From: Hyphomicrobiales bacterium
GTDB lineage: Bacteria; Pseudomonadota; Alphaproteobacteria; Rhizobiales; Beijerinckiaceae
Length of the DNA: 43,712 nt
Assembly (NCBI GenBank): GCA_027483505.1
Contig: JAIXUP010000022.1
Span: 1 to 43,712, forward strand
Direction: 5' to 3'
Below are positions 1 to 8,226 of this stretch, in pieces. Both the position numbers and the translations under genes were made by a program. A model generated the notes under the pieces. The model was given only the letters and a program-made list of their open reading frames with translations, had not been told where the DNA came from and ran no database searches. The stretch's first letter is position 1, and each line of letters opens with the position of its first letter.

Positions 1-602
1 AGAAGTTCCCGTCCGGCACGGTCGTCGAGGGCGAGGTCAAGAACAAGACCGAGTTCGGTCTGTTCCTGGGTCTCGACAACGACATCGACGGGATGATCCA
101 CCTGTCCGACCTCGACTGGAACCGTCCGGGCGAGCAGGTCATCGAGGAATACAAGAAGGGCGACATGCTCAAGGCAGTCGTGCTTGATGTGGACGTCGAG
201 AAGGAGCGCATCTCGCTCGGCCTGAAGCAGCTTGCCGGAGACCCCTTCGCAGAAGCGGGCGAACTCAAGAAGAATCAGGTCGTCACCTGCGAGATCACCG
301 AAGTGAAGGAAGCTGGCCTCGACGTGAAGATCGTCGGCACCGACTTCATGACCTTCATCAAGCGGGCGGAACTCGCCCGTGACCGCGGCGACCAGCGCCC
401 CGAGCGTTTCGCCGTGGGCGAGAAGGTCGATGCCCGCGTGCTGATGTTCGACAAGAAGGCCCGCAAGGTCCAGGTGTCGATCAAGGCGCTCGAGATGCAC
501 GAAGAGAAGGAAGCCATCGCCCAGTTTGGCTCGTCCGATTCGGGCGCGTCGCTTGGCGACATCCTCGGCGCGGCCCTCAAGAAGGCCGGCGAGAAGAAGT
601 AA
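1..602 (+). CDS. rpsA: 30S ribosomal protein S1, C-terminal part
   Basis: Left end is cut by the window; the reading frame is open from base 3 to the TAA at 600-602. S1 binds mRNA on the 30S subunit and helps initiation on structured or weak-Shine-Dalgarno messages. The visible ~200 residues contain two OB-fold S1 repeats: one with the motif GxVxNKTEFGLFLGL then DGMIHLSDLDW, and a more diverged last repeat with VVTCEITEVKEAGLDVKI. The charged tail ending LKKAGEKK is typical of alphaproteobacterial S1. It is followed by a strong terminator and then sppA-ihfB, the expected neighbours in Alphaproteobacteria. Identification is secure; the missing N-terminal repeats lie outside the window. Confidence 0.97.
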   Translation, partial: KFPSGTVVEGEVKNKTEFGLFLGLDNDIDGMIHLSDLDWNRPGEQVIEEYKKGDMLKAVVLDVDVEKERISLGLKQLAGDPFAEAGELKKNQVVTCEITEVKEAGLDVKIVGTDFMTFIKRAELARDRGDQRPERFAVGEKVDARVLMFDKKARKVQVSIKALEMHEEKEAIAQFGSSDSGASLGDILGAALKKAGEKK

Positions 603-628
603 TCAGGCAGCCGATTGCTGACCTGACC

Positions 629-664
629 AGCCCGCGCGGTGATCCGCGCGGGCTTTTTCTTTTG
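629..664 (+). terminator. Rho-independent terminator of rpsA
   Basis: A perfect 11-bp stem, AGCCCGCGCGG (629-639) with CCGCGCGGGCT (644-654) and a 4-base loop, is followed by a T-rich run (TTTTTCTTTT). It sits 27 bases after the rpsA stop and separates rpsA from sppA. Confidence 0.93.
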
Positions 665-711
665 TCGCAGGACGGCCGTGCTGCTAAACAGAGGCCGAAC
701 AGGAGAACTCC

Positions 712-1683
712 ATGGCGTCACTGGCGGACCTGATCGCAGACCGGCGCAAACTGCGTGGCAAGGTCTCGCTCTGGCGGGTGCTGGGCATTGTCGGTGCGAT
801 CATCGGCGTGCTCGGACTGGGTTACGCCTTCGGCGGGCGGCAGGCGCTGTCGGCCGGCGGCGACCAGATCGCCCGCATCAAGATCGAGGGCTTCATTTCA
901 GGGGACGAGCGCAGCCTCAGGCTGATCAGGTCGGTGCGCGAGGCGAAGAACGTCAAGGCCGTGATCGTGCAGGTCGATTCGCCGGGCGGCACGGTCTCGG
1001 GCTCGGAAGCGATCTTCCTCGCCCTGCGCCAGCTGGCCGCCGAGAAGCCCGTCGCGGCCGTGGTCACCGGTCTCGCGGCCTCCGGAGGCTACATCGCGGC
1101 CGCCGCCGCTGACCGGATCATCGCGCAGCAGACCTCGCTGGTCGGCTCGATCGGGGTTCTGTTCCAGATCCCGAATGTCACCCGACTGCTCGACACGGTC
1201 GGCGTGAATGTCGAAACCATCAAGTCGAGCCCGCTCAAGGCCGCTCCGAGCGGTTTCGAGCCGACCTCGCCGGAGGCGCGGGCGGCCCTCGATGCGGTGG
1301 TGAAGGATCATTACGACTGGTTCAAGGGGCTGGTGCGCGACCGGCGCAAACTCAGCGACAGCGAAGTGGCCCTGGTGTCGGATGGCCGGGTGCATACAGG
1401 CCGGCAGGGCGTCGAACGCAAGCTGGTCGACGCGCTCGGCGGCGAAAGGCAGGCGGTTGAATGGCTCGAGAGCGAGCGCAATGTGGCCAGGTCGCTGCCC
1501 GTGCGCGAGTGGCGCCGCCGCAATGAGGCCGACCGGTTCGGGCTGTGGTCGGCATCAAGCCGCCTCGCCGCCGCAGCGGGCTTTGACAGCGTCGCGGCCC
1601 TTCTGGCGCGCGCCAGCCTGATCGAGCCCGGGATACGCCTTGACGGAGCCTTGGCGCTCTGGCAGCCTGCCATTGAAAAATGA
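712..1683 (+). CDS. sppA: Signal peptide peptidase SppA (S49, short form)
   Basis: Inner-membrane serine protease that digests cleaved signal peptides and small membrane fragments. The 323-residue length matches the single-domain 36K SppA class. One N-terminal membrane segment lies at about residues 22-42. The S49 core follows: IVQVDSPGGTVSGSE at about 85-99, catalytic Ser124 in AASGGY, and the catalytic Lys, most likely Lys176 in SSPLKAAPS, as in Ser-Lys dyad enzymes. The ATG is preceded by AGGAG at a proper distance. It lies between the rpsA terminator and ihfB, a common order in Rhizobiales. No defect is seen. Confidence 0.94.
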   Translation: MASLADLIADRRKLRGKVSLWRVLGIVGAIIGVLGLGYAFGGRQALSAGGDQIARIKIEGFISGDERSLRLIRSVREAKNVKAVIVQVDSPGGTVSGSEAIFLALRQLAAEKPVAAVVTGLAASGGYIAAAAADRIIAQQTSLVGSIGVLFQIPNVTRLLDTVGVNVETIKSSPLKAAPSGFEPTSPEARAALDAVVKDHYDWFKGLVRDRRKLSDSEVALVSDGRVHTGRQGVERKLVDALGGERQAVEWLESERNVARSLPVREWRRRNEADRFGLWSASSRLAAAAGFDSVAALLARASLIEPGIRLDGALALWQPAIEK

Positions 1684-1699
1684 ACTATCTCAGATGGTT

Positions 1700-1714
1700 A
1701 TGAGCAAAGCATGA
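1700..1714 (+). other. Possible four-codon leader cistron overlapping the ihfB start
   Basis: ATG AGC AAA GCA TGA encodes Met-Ser-Lys-Ala. Its TGA overlaps the ihfB ATG as ATGA at 1711-1714. The ihfB start itself lacks a strong Shine-Dalgarno sequence. The layout would allow termination-reinitiation, but so short a frame can occur by chance and it has no clear ribosome site of its own. Confidence 0.2.
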
Positions 1715-1995
1715 TCAAGTCAGAACTCGTCCAGCGTGTTGCCGACCGCAATGCGCATCTGTATCAGCGCGATGTCGAGAACATCGTCAATGCGATCCTC
1801 GACGAGATCGTCCAGGCCCTCGCCAACGGAAACCGTGTCGAACTGCGCGGTTTCGGGGCCTTTGCCACCAAGAAGCGCAATGGCCGGGTTGGCCGCAATC
1901 CGCGCACGGGCGATCTGGTCAAGGTCGAGGAGAAGCTGGTCCCCGCCTTCAAGACCGGCAAGGACCTGCGTCTCAAGCTGAACGCCATGGCCTGA
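1711..1995 (+). CDS. ihfB: Integration host factor subunit beta
   Basis: DNA-bending subunit that pairs with IHF-alpha to fold DNA at promoters, origins and recombination sites. The 94-residue protein starts [11 protein letters not shown]. It carries the HU/IHF signature around residues 46-65 ([20 protein letters not shown]), including the RNPRTG arm that inserts its proline into the minor groove, and ends in a helical tail. The beta rather than alpha subunit is indicated by the sequence and by the position after sppA and before the LapA-type gene. The Shine-Dalgarno region is weak (AGCAAAGC), and a four-codon frame ends across the start codon. Confidence 0.94.
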   Translation: MIKSELVQRVADRNAHLYQRDVENIVNAILDEIVQALANGNRVELRGFGAFATKKRNGRVGRNPRTGDLVKVEEKLVPAFKTGKDLRLKLNAMA

Positions 1996-2005
1996 GGACC
2001 ACATC

Positions 2006-2341
2006 ATGTGGCGCTTCCTGAAACTGCTGGTCGCGATTCCGGTGATGCTGGCCATCATCCTGTTTGCCGTGGCCAACCGACACAGGGTCAGGGTCTCGTT
2101 CGATCCGTTCTCGAAAGATGCGCCGCAGGCCTTTCTGGACATGCCGCTGTTCGGGCTGGCGTTGGCCATTCTCGCTGTCGGCGTGATGATCGGCGGGCTC
2201 GCGGTATGGTTGTCGCAGGGACGCCACCGCAAGGCGGAACGGCGGCTGAAGCGCGAAGTCACGCGCTTGTCCGGCGAGACGGCGGCGCTGCGGGCGGTGG
2301 CGCCCGAGGCGGCGCTCGCCAACCTGCCGCAGCTTCGCTGA
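2006..2341 (+). CDS. lapA: LapA-domain (DUF1049) inner-membrane protein
   Basis: Small 111-residue membrane protein with two predicted transmembrane segments, at about residues 5-24 and 47-66. The second is followed by a basic, coiled-coil-prone region (GRHRKAERRLKREVTRL). This is the plan of the LPS assembly protein A / DUF1049 family, which in enterobacteria helps control LPS synthesis with LapB. In Alphaproteobacteria this gene commonly follows ihfB, as here (10-base gap, GAGGACC ahead of the ATG). The family call is good, but the exact role outside enterobacteria is not established, and no LapB is encoded nearby. Confidence 0.82.
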   Translation: MWRFLKLLVAIPVMLAIILFAVANRHRVRVSFDPFSKDAPQAFLDMPLFGLALAILAVGVMIGGLAVWLSQGRHRKAERRLKREVTRLSGETAALRAVAPEAALANLPQLR

Positions 2342-2356
2342 CCGCGCGCCAGAACG

Positions 2357-3304
2357 ATGCGCGTCATCACTGCCGCCGAGATCGATCGCGTCCTGACATT
2401 TGACAGCCTGATCGACGCGCTTGGCCGTGCCTTCCGGGGCGGCATCGTGGCGCCGGTTCGTCACCATCACCACATCGCGCGTCCGGATGCGGATGCCACA
2501 TTGCTGCTGATGCCCGCCTGGACGGACGGCGCGGCCAGCCCGGCCTTTGTGGGCACCAAGATCGTCACGGTCTTCCCCGGCAATGCGGCCCGGGCGCTGC
2601 CCAGCATCTATGGCCTGTATGTGCTCCTGGACGGGACGACCGGCGCGCCGCTGGCCGCGATGGACGGCGCGCGGCTGACCTTGTGGCGGACGGCGGCGGC
2701 CTCCGCGCTCGCCAGCCGGGCGATGGCGCGCCCGGACGCCAGCCGCATGCTGATGGTCGGCGCAGGCGCGCTTTCAGGCTTTCTGGTCAGGGCGCATGCC
2801 AGCGTCCGGCCGCTTGCCGCGATCGAGGTCTGGAACCGCTCTACGGGCGGCGCGGAACGGGTGGTGGCGGAGCTTGCCGCACAGGGATTTCCGGCGCGTG
2901 TCAGCCACGATCTGCAGCGCTCGGCCCGCGACGCGGACATCATCTCCTGCGCCACCCTCGCCACTGCGCCGCTGGTCAAGGGTGAATGGCTCAGCCCCGG
3001 CACCCATCTCGACCTCGTCGGGGCCTTCAACATGGCGATGCGGGAAGCCGATGACGAAGCCTTGAAACGCGGCAGGGTCGTAGTCGACACCCCGGCGGCG
3101 CTGGGCGAAGGCGGCGACGTGGCTGTCGCGATCAAGGCCGGAACCTATGACAGGGACGCCGTGCTTGGCACCCTGTTCGAGTTGTGCGCCGGAACGATCG
3201 CGCCGCGCCGTTCCGACAGCGACATCACCGTGTTCAAATCGGTGGGCGCTTCGCTGGAGGACCTCAGCGCTGCAATCCTGGTGCACAGTCGGCTCCCGGA
3301 GTGA
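2357..3304 (+). CDS. Ornithine cyclodeaminase / mu-crystallin family protein
   Basis: A 315-residue NAD(P)-binding protein of the OCD/mu-crystallin family, which includes ornithine cyclodeaminase, alanine dehydrogenase, and ketimine or pyrroline-carboxylate reductases. Visible features are the substrate-side Lys68 in VGTKIVTVFPGN, the block AMDGARLTLWRTAAASALAS (residues 101-120), a Rossmann nucleotide loop MVGAGALSGFLVRAH (133-147), and DLVGAFNMAMREADDEAL near 218-236 with the conserved Asp. These point to an intact enzyme. Substrate cannot be read from sequence, and the neighbours (lapA, a TPR gene) give no pathway. It follows lapA by 15 bases and may be co-transcribed with the ihfB group. 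Confidence 0.85.
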   Translation: MRVITAAEIDRVLTFDSLIDALGRAFRGGIVAPVRHHHHIARPDADATLLLMPAWTDGAASPAFVGTKIVTVFPGNAARALPSIYGLYVLLDGTTGAPLAAMDGARLTLWRTAAASALASRAMARPDASRMLMVGAGALSGFLVRAHASVRPLAAIEVWNRSTGGAERVVAELAAQGFPARVSHDLQRSARDADIISCATLATAPLVKGEWLSPGTHLDLVGAFNMAMREADDEALKRGRVVVDTPAALGEGGDVAVAIKAGTYDRDAVLGTLFELCAGTIAPRRSDSDITVFKSVGASLEDLSAAILVHSRLPE

Positions 3305-3491
3305 GCGCGGCCGCTTCCTCAAGAGTACGGCGCGAGCCTCGCGCAGAAACTTTTGCGATCCCCATCTTTGCTGATGCAAACTCCGGGAAAATGCTTATAA
3401 TGGAAACTACGTAGTCCTGAGCCTGACTCAGGCGACATCTCTCTTCGTGTGGAAAATGTCTGCATTTGGACCGGTGTTCCGGAGACGACAC

Positions 3492-4076
3492 ATGATGGCT
3501 GCATCGCTGCAGGGGAAAGAACTCAGTGAGCCGACCGGGATCGACCGGGTGCTCGGACTCGTGCTCGAAGCCAAGTCCCGTCCGCCCGCAGGCCACCTGC
3601 CCAAGCGGCTCAACGGCCTGTTCAGGGAGCTGGGAAAGCCGGAGCCGGCCAATGATCCGGACGACATCGAAGACCTGATCTGGGCGCTGTGGATCAGCCA
3701 CCCGGAGGGCGTCGCGGCGACCGCCATGGCGAATGCCTGCGAGGCCATGGCCGCCGGCGCCTTCGATCTTGCCAAGCCCATCCTGGATGAACTCGTCGCG
3801 CGCTATCCGGATTGGCCGGAGGCGTGGAACAAGCGGGCGATCCTGGCCTTCATCGCGCGCCAGGACGAAGCCTGTCTTGCGGACATCGAGCGCACATTGC
3901 GCCTTGAACCGCGCCATTTCGGCGCAATCTCGGGTTTTGCCCAGATCTGCGTACGCCAGCGCAGGCCGGTCGAAGCCAAGGCCGCGCTGACCATCGCGCT
4001 CGAGATCGACCCGCACCTGCGCGGCTTGCGCGAACTGATCGACTCTCTCGACACGCCCCGCCAGTCGATGCACTGA
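3492..4076 (+). CDS. TPR-containing protein of unknown role
   Basis: Cytoplasmic protein of 194 residues with no signal peptide. The C-terminal half looks like tetratricopeptide repeats: segments near 98-130 (ILDELVARYPDWPEAWNKRA), 130-165 (ADIERTLRLEPRHFGAISGFA) and 165-190 (AKAALTIALEIDPHLRGL) show the W/L-G-Y/A-P spacing. The N-terminal ~90 residues are not recognised. I chose the ATG at 3492 because GGAG at 3481-3484 precedes it. An in-frame ATG at 3447 would add 15 residues without a good ribosome site. A TATAAT hexamer at 3396-3401 could belong to its promoter, but no matching -35 was seen. Confidence 0.72.
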   Translation: MMAASLQGKELSEPTGIDRVLGLVLEAKSRPPAGHLPKRLNGLFRELGKPEPANDPDDIEDLIWALWISHPEGVAATAMANACEAMAAGAFDLAKPILDELVARYPDWPEAWNKRAILAFIARQDEACLADIERTLRLEPRHFGAISGFAQICVRQRRPVEAKAALTIALEIDPHLRGLRELIDSLDTPRQSMH

Positions 4077-4165
4077 GCCGCCCGCCGCGATACAGCGGTT
4101 TGAGGATCGGCCCGTTCGCTGTTCTGCCTCTGGCTTTCCGCGCGCCGTTGCGGAACATTGAAGGG

Positions 4166-4624
4166 ATGGCGTCCAACGCACCGATCCTGTCGCGATCCGA
4201 CATCACGCTGAGCCTGCGCCGCGGCGTGACCCGTTTGCTCCGTCAGACGGGCTTCGCCGTCGTCGCAGAGATGACATTCGCCAGCGGTCGGCGCGCCGAC
4301 CTTGTGGCCATCAGGCCCAACCATGAGATCTGGGTGATCGAGATCAAGTCGGGTCTGGCCGATTTCAGGGCCGATTCGAAATGGCCCGATTACAGCGATT
4401 ACTGTGACGGCCTCGCCTTCGCCGTGCCGCCTGACTTTCCCCAGACGCTGATCCCGCCGCCGGTCGGGCTGATCGTCGCGGATGGCTATGGCGGCGAACT
4501 GGTACGGGCGCCGGACCTCACGCCCCTGGCCGCGCCACGCCGCAAGGCGCTGACGCTCGGCTTCGCACATCTGGCCGCCTCACGGCTGATGCGCCTTGAG
4601 GATCCGGATTTCGAAGGATTGTAG
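4166..4624 (+). CDS. mmcB: MmcB-family DNA repair protein (PD-(D/E)XK-like)
   Basis: A 152-residue protein of the MmcB family (formerly DUF1052), named for mitomycin C sensitivity of the Caulobacter mutant. A restriction-endonuclease-like core is visible: Glu36, Asp45 in GRRADLVAIR, and Glu59-Ile-Lys61 in WVIEIKSG, which match E / D / ExK of the PD-(D/E)XK fold. It is followed by KWPDYSDYCDGLAFAVP, which is highly characteristic of the family. I chose ATG 4166, preceded by GAAGGG, over an upstream in-frame ATG at 4100. It ends five bases from the converging actR. Nuclease activity is inferred from the fold and has not been proven for the family as far as I know. Confidence 0.85.
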   Translation: MASNAPILSRSDITLSLRRGVTRLLRQTGFAVVAEMTFASGRRADLVAIRPNHEIWVIEIKSGLADFRADSKWPDYSDYCDGLAFAVPPDFPQTLIPPPVGLIVADGYGGELVRAPDLTPLAAPRRKALTLGFAHLAASRLMRLEDPDFEGL

Positions 4625-4629
4625 GCCCT

Positions 4630-5190
4630 TCAGCGCGGCGCGCGCTTGGCGAGGATGCGCTGCAGGGTGCGGCGGTGCATCTGGAGCCTGCGGGCCGTTT
4701 CGGAGACGTTGCGGTCACACAGCTCATAGACGCGCTGGATGTGTTCCCAGCGGACCCGGTCGGCCGACATCGGATTTTCCGGCAGATCCGGCTTGGCGCC
4801 GGGAGAGGCGCCGAGCGCGGCGTGGATTTCGTCCGCATCGGCTGGCTTGGCCAGATAGTCGACCGCGCCCATCTTCACCGCGCTAACCGCGGAGGCGATG
4901 TTGCCATAGCCGGTCAGGATGACGCCACGGGCGTCGGGGCGACGCTCCTTCAGCCGCGCGATCACGTCGAGCCCGTTGCCGTCCCGCAGGCGCATGTCGA
5001 TCACGGCAAAGGCCGGCGGCTCGGACTCGACCGCAGCCAGGCCGTCCGCCACGCTCTCGGCCGTGCGCACAGCATAGCCCCGCGCCTCCATGGCGCGTGC
5101 GAGCCGCGTCACAAACGGCCGGTCGTCATCGACGAGCAGCAGGCTCATCTCCGGTGTCGTCATCGCAAGCCCCATATTCAAGGCGGTCAT
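4630..5190 (-). CDS. actR: ActR/RegA/PrrA-family redox response regulator
   Basis: Two-component regulator of 186 residues. The receiver domain (about 15-130) has the acidic pair at Asp21-Asp22, phospho-acceptor Asp65 in VIDMRL, and Lys115 in YLAKP. A proline-containing linker leads to a Fis-type helix-turn-helix at about 150-183 (NVSETARRLQMHRRTLQRIL), which is nearly invariant in RegA/PrrA/ActR proteins. These control respiration, photosynthesis, nitrogen and CO2 fixation genes in response to redox state. AAGGAG lies nine bases before the ATG at 5190. The kinase gene actS is 67 bases upstream on the same strand, so the two are probably one transcript. Confidence 0.93.
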   Translation of the reverse strand: MTALNMGLAMTTPEMSLLLVDDDRPFVTRLARAMEARGYAVRTAESVADGLAAVESEPPAFAVIDMRLRDGNGLDVIARLKERRPDARGVILTGYGNIASAVSAVKMGAVDYLAKPADADEIHAALGASPGAKPDLPENPMSADRVRWEHIQRVYELCDRNVSETARRLQMHRRTLQRILAKRAPR

Positions 5191-5257
5191 GACCCATTGC
5201 TCCTTAGCCCGGCAGGTCCGGTCGTTGTCCTAGCATACGTGCGGTGCGCGTGCTGGA

Positions 5258-6652
5258 TCAAACAGGCTGCCTTCTGAACAGTTTGGGGATCGGATCCCAT
5301 TGTGCAAGACCGCTGTCCCTGTCAGCGGCTGTCCTGGCTTCGAACGCGGTGCGTTGCCACGAGATCGTGATGCGTGCGCCGCCCTCGTCGCGCGGTCCGT
5401 TGGCGAAGCGGAGCTGGGCGCCGGAACGCTCCAGCAAGGTCTTGGCGATGAACAGGCCCAGGCCGAGGCCGTGCCGCACCGCCTCATCGGGGTTGGCGAC
5501 ACCTGCGACGCGCTCCCGGTTCCTGCCCCGGGAGGTGATGTAGGGTTCGCCCGCCCGCATCAGGATCTCGGGTGTGAAGCCGGGGCCGTCATCGCGAACC
5601 TCGATGACGACGTGCTGATCGGTGTACTGCGCAGACAGGGCGACGCGGGACACGGCGAAGTCGACGGCATTGTCGACAAGATTGCCGATCCCGTAGAGGA
5701 CCGACGGGTTTCGCCGCATCACCGGCTCGTCGCCCTCGCCGTCGATCGTGATGACGATCGGGATGCCGAATGGCCTCTGGGGGCCGGCGACCTCCTCCAG
5801 CAGCTGGCGCAAGCCGAAGGTCGAGAGCGGCCCGCTGTCCTCGTCGAGCGAGGTCAACGTCGTGAGAATGGTGCGGCAGCGGTCGACTTCCTGGCGGAGC
5901 AGGGCGATGTCCTCGGCCAGCGCCGAGCCGGCCGGGGCGGCATTGGCGATCTCTTTCGCCACCAGCGTGATCGTGGCCAGCGGAGTTCCCAGCTCATGGG
6001 CGGCGGCCGCCGCCAGACCGTCGAGCTGCGACAGATGCTGTTCGCGGGCCATGACCATCTCCGCCGCCGTCAGCGCCTCGGCGAGATCATCGGCCTCGAC
6101 CGACACACGCCAAGCATAGACGGCCGTGAACACGACGCCGAGCAGGATCGAAACCCAGATGCCGCCGACATAGAGCGGCGGCAGATCGAGCGGCTTTGAT
6201 GCGCTCCATGGCAAGGGCTGGTGGACAAAGGCAAGAACGCTTGCCGTCACCACCACGAGGCAGCCCAGCAAAAAGGTATGGCGCGGCGGCTGCGCGGTGG
6301 CCGAGATCAGGACAGGGGCGAGGAACAGCAGCGCAAACGGGTTTTCCAGGCCGCCGGTCAGGTAAAGCAGGGCCCCGAGTTGGAGAACGTCATAGGCCAG
6401 AAGGCCCGATGCCGCCCGGTCCCCGAGCCGATGGCTCATCGGAAAGCTGGCGCGAAGACCGATGTTCAGCCAGACGGACGCGGCGATCAACAGCACGCAG
6501 GCCGCGATCGGCACCGGAAAGCCAAAGCCGAGATGCACCACACCGATCGCGACGCTCTGCCCGACGACAGCGAGCCAGCGCAGCCTGACCAGCGTGTCGA
6601 GGCGCAGACGGCGCGATGACCGGGCGAGGGCGATGTTGACGTGGTCGGGCAT
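5258..6652 (-). CDS. actS: ActS/RegB/PrrB-family redox-sensing histidine kinase
   Basis: Membrane kinase of 464 residues, partner of ActR. The N-terminal half holds several hydrophobic segments (about 24-45, 47-65, 82-99, 105-120, 127-145 and 162-180). The quinone-sensing motif GGLENPF is at 100-106. The dimerization/phosphorylation region has His219 in AAAAHELGTPLATI. Cys259 in QEVDRCRTIL lies at the place of the redox-active cysteine known from RegB. The ATPase domain follows, with NLVDNAVDFA, DDGPGF and GLGLGLFIAKTLLERSGA. All sensing residues are therefore present. It diverges from phaZ across a 206-base region. Confidence 0.93.
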   Translation of the reverse strand: MPDHVNIALARSSRRLRLDTLVRLRWLAVVGQSVAIGVVHLGFGFPVPIAACVLLIAASVWLNIGLRASFPMSHRLGDRAASGLLAYDVLQLGALLYLTGGLENPFALLFLAPVLISATAQPPRHTFLLGCLVVVTASVLAFVHQPLPWSASKPLDLPPLYVGGIWVSILLGVVFTAVYAWRVSVEADDLAEALTAAEMVMAREQHLSQLDGLAAAAAHELGTPLATITLVAKEIANAAPAGSALAEDIALLRQEVDRCRTILTTLTSLDEDSGPLSTFGLRQLLEEVAGPQRPFGIPIVITIDGEGDEPVMRRNPSVLYGIGNLVDNAVDFAVSRVALSAQYTDQHVVIEVRDDGPGFTPEILMRAGEPYITSRGRNRERVAGVANPDEAVRHGLGLGLFIAKTLLERSGAQLRFANGPRDEGGARITISWQRTAFEARTAADRDSGLAQWDPIPKLFRRQPV

Positions 6653-6764
6653 CTCGCGACACTAAGGCATTCGCTGCGGCGCGTCATGGCCCCGGGCGCA
6701 GCTGAATTTGCGGTATAATGAAGCGTCTCCATACTTCCTTAGTCGGGCATGTGCTTGATTGAAG

Positions 6765-6807
6765 CTGACAAGGCTTTCGTTTGCCGCTATTGTGCAACGC
6801 AGCACAT
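6765..6807 (+). promoter_or_regulatory. Candidate phaZ promoter with PhaR-like operator
   Basis: Possible -35 CTGACA (6765-6770) and -10 CTATTG (6787-6792) with 16-base spacing. Overlapping the -10 is ATTGTGCAACGCAGCACAT (6789-6807). Its reverse complement contains TGCTGCGTTGCACAA, which resembles the TGC-rich sites bound by the PHB-responsive repressor PhaR upstream of phasin genes. Inference from motif resemblance and position only. Confidence 0.38.
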
Positions 6808-6858
6808 CCAGCTGGCGGGGGCGCGGGCCGGGTCGTGACGAGGAGGCACCGGGGTTCC

Positions 6859-8163
6859 ATGGCACTTGGCTACTATCTGTACGAGGCTGCCCACATGATG
6901 ATGGGGCCGGCGCGGGCGATATCGGACGCAACGCAGTTGCTGTTCAAGAACCCCCTCAACCCCATGACCTACACGCCGCTGGGCCGCACGATGGCGGCTT
7001 CGGCCGAATTGTTCGAGCGCACGACCCGGCGCTACGGCAAGCCTGCCTTCGACCTGCCGACCACACTCGTCGGCGGCGAACGCGTCGCCGTGACCGAGCG
7101 CATCGTCTGGGAACGTCCGTTCTGCAGGCTGATCCACTTCGATCGGGCGCTGCGCCCCGAGCAGCGGCGCGGACCGAAGGTGCTGATGGTTGCGCCCATG
7201 TCAGGCCACTACGCCACCTTGCTGCGCGGGACGGTCGAGGCCTTCCTGCCGAACCATGAGGTCTACATCACCGACTGGGCCGACGCGCGCATGGTCCCGA
7301 TGAGCGTGACCTTCGACCTCGACGACTACATCGACTACGTGATCGCCATGCTGCAGGCGCTTGGCCCCGATACGCACGTGATGGCCGTCTGCCAGCCCTC
7401 CGTGCCGGTGATCGCGGCCATCGCCCGCATGGAGGCGGCGCAGGACCCGCAGGTTCCGCGGTCGATGACGCTGATGGGCGGGCCGATCGATACGCGGCGC
7501 GCGCCGACCGCCGTCAACAGGATCGCGCAGGAACGCGGCCTCGAATGGTTCAAGCGCAACTGCATCGTCAAGGTTCCGCTGGTGTATCCGGGCGCGTTGC
7601 GGCAGGTCTATCCCGGCTTCATGCAGCTGTCCGGCTTCATGGCCATGAACATCGACAAGCATCTGTCGGCCCATTACGACATGTTCCGCCATCTGGTGCG
7701 CGGCGACGGCGAGCCTGCCGAGAAGCACCGCGAGTTCTATGACGAGTACATGGCTGTCAACGACCTGACAGCGGAGTTCTACCTTCAGACCGTCGACGTG
7801 GTGTTCTGCAAGCACCTTTTGCCAAAGGGTGAAATGACGCATCGCGGGCAGCCGGTTGATCTTGGGGCGATCCGGCGCGTGGCGCTGATGACCGTCGAGG
7901 GCGAATTCGACGACATTTCCGGCGTCGGGCAGACCCAGGCCGCGCATGACCTGTGCACAAACATCCCTGCCGAGATGCGCGTCCACTATCTGCAGCAGAA
8001 GGTCGGCCATTATGGCGTCTTCAACGGTTCGCGATTCCGCTCGGAGATCGCGCCCCGCATTTCCGACTTCATGCGCTCGCTCGACATGAATGTCGCCAAG
8101 AACCGCAGCAACGAGGCGGCCCAGGCGGCGCGCCGGCAGATCAGGCTCGCCCGGCCAGCCTGA
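6859..8163 (+). CDS. phaZ: Intracellular poly(3-hydroxybutyrate) depolymerase PhaZ
   Basis: Mobilises stored PHB granules to hydroxybutyrate units in the cytoplasm. The 434-residue protein begins MALGYYLYEAAHMMMGPAR, typical of the PhaZ1 family, and has no signal peptide. The nucleophile is Cys178 in AVCQPSVPV, replacing the serine of ordinary lipase boxes as in Cupriavidus PhaZa1. Asp351 (or Asp352) in EGEFDDISG and His384 in VGHYGVFNG complete a likely triad. The start is the ATG at 6859, with AGGAGG at 6841-6846; an alternative upstream start would add a GC-rich stretch unlike the family. It diverges from the actSR genes, and a hairpin terminator follows. Confidence 0.94.
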   Translation: MALGYYLYEAAHMMMGPARAISDATQLLFKNPLNPMTYTPLGRTMAASAELFERTTRRYGKPAFDLPTTLVGGERVAVTERIVWERPFCRLIHFDRALRPEQRRGPKVLMVAPMSGHYATLLRGTVEAFLPNHEVYITDWADARMVPMSVTFDLDDYIDYVIAMLQALGPDTHVMAVCQPSVPVIAAIARMEAAQDPQVPRSMTLMGGPIDTRRAPTAVNRIAQERGLEWFKRNCIVKVPLVYPGALRQVYPGFMQLSGFMAMNIDKHLSAHYDMFRHLVRGDGEPAEKHREFYDEYMAVNDLTAEFYLQTVDVVFCKHLLPKGEMTHRGQPVDLGAIRRVALMTVEGEFDDISGVGQTQAAHDLCTNIPAEMRVHYLQQKVGHYGVFNGSRFRSEIAPRISDFMRSLDMNVAKNRSNEAAQAARRQIRLARPA

Positions 8164-8186
8164 ATTCGCGATCCCGACCCTTTCAA

Positions 8187-8226
8187 ATCACCCGCGAATC
8201 CCCCAGATTCGCGGGTGATGCGTTTT
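8187..8226 (+). terminator. phaZ terminator hairpin overlapping the next start codon
   Basis: A perfect 13-bp inverted repeat, ATCACCCGCGAAT (8187-8199) with ATTCGCGGGTGAT (8207-8219) and a 7-base loop, is followed by GCGTTTTTCCC. It is a good Rho-independent terminator 23 bases after phaZ. Its 3' arm contains the GTG ATG at 8215-8220 that begins the next gene. Confidence 0.8.

Noticed and set aside
6714..6719. TATAAT in the actS/phaZ gap as a sigma-70 -10.
   Set aside because: No -35 at 16-18 bases on the plus strand, so I kept only the candidate nearer phaZ.
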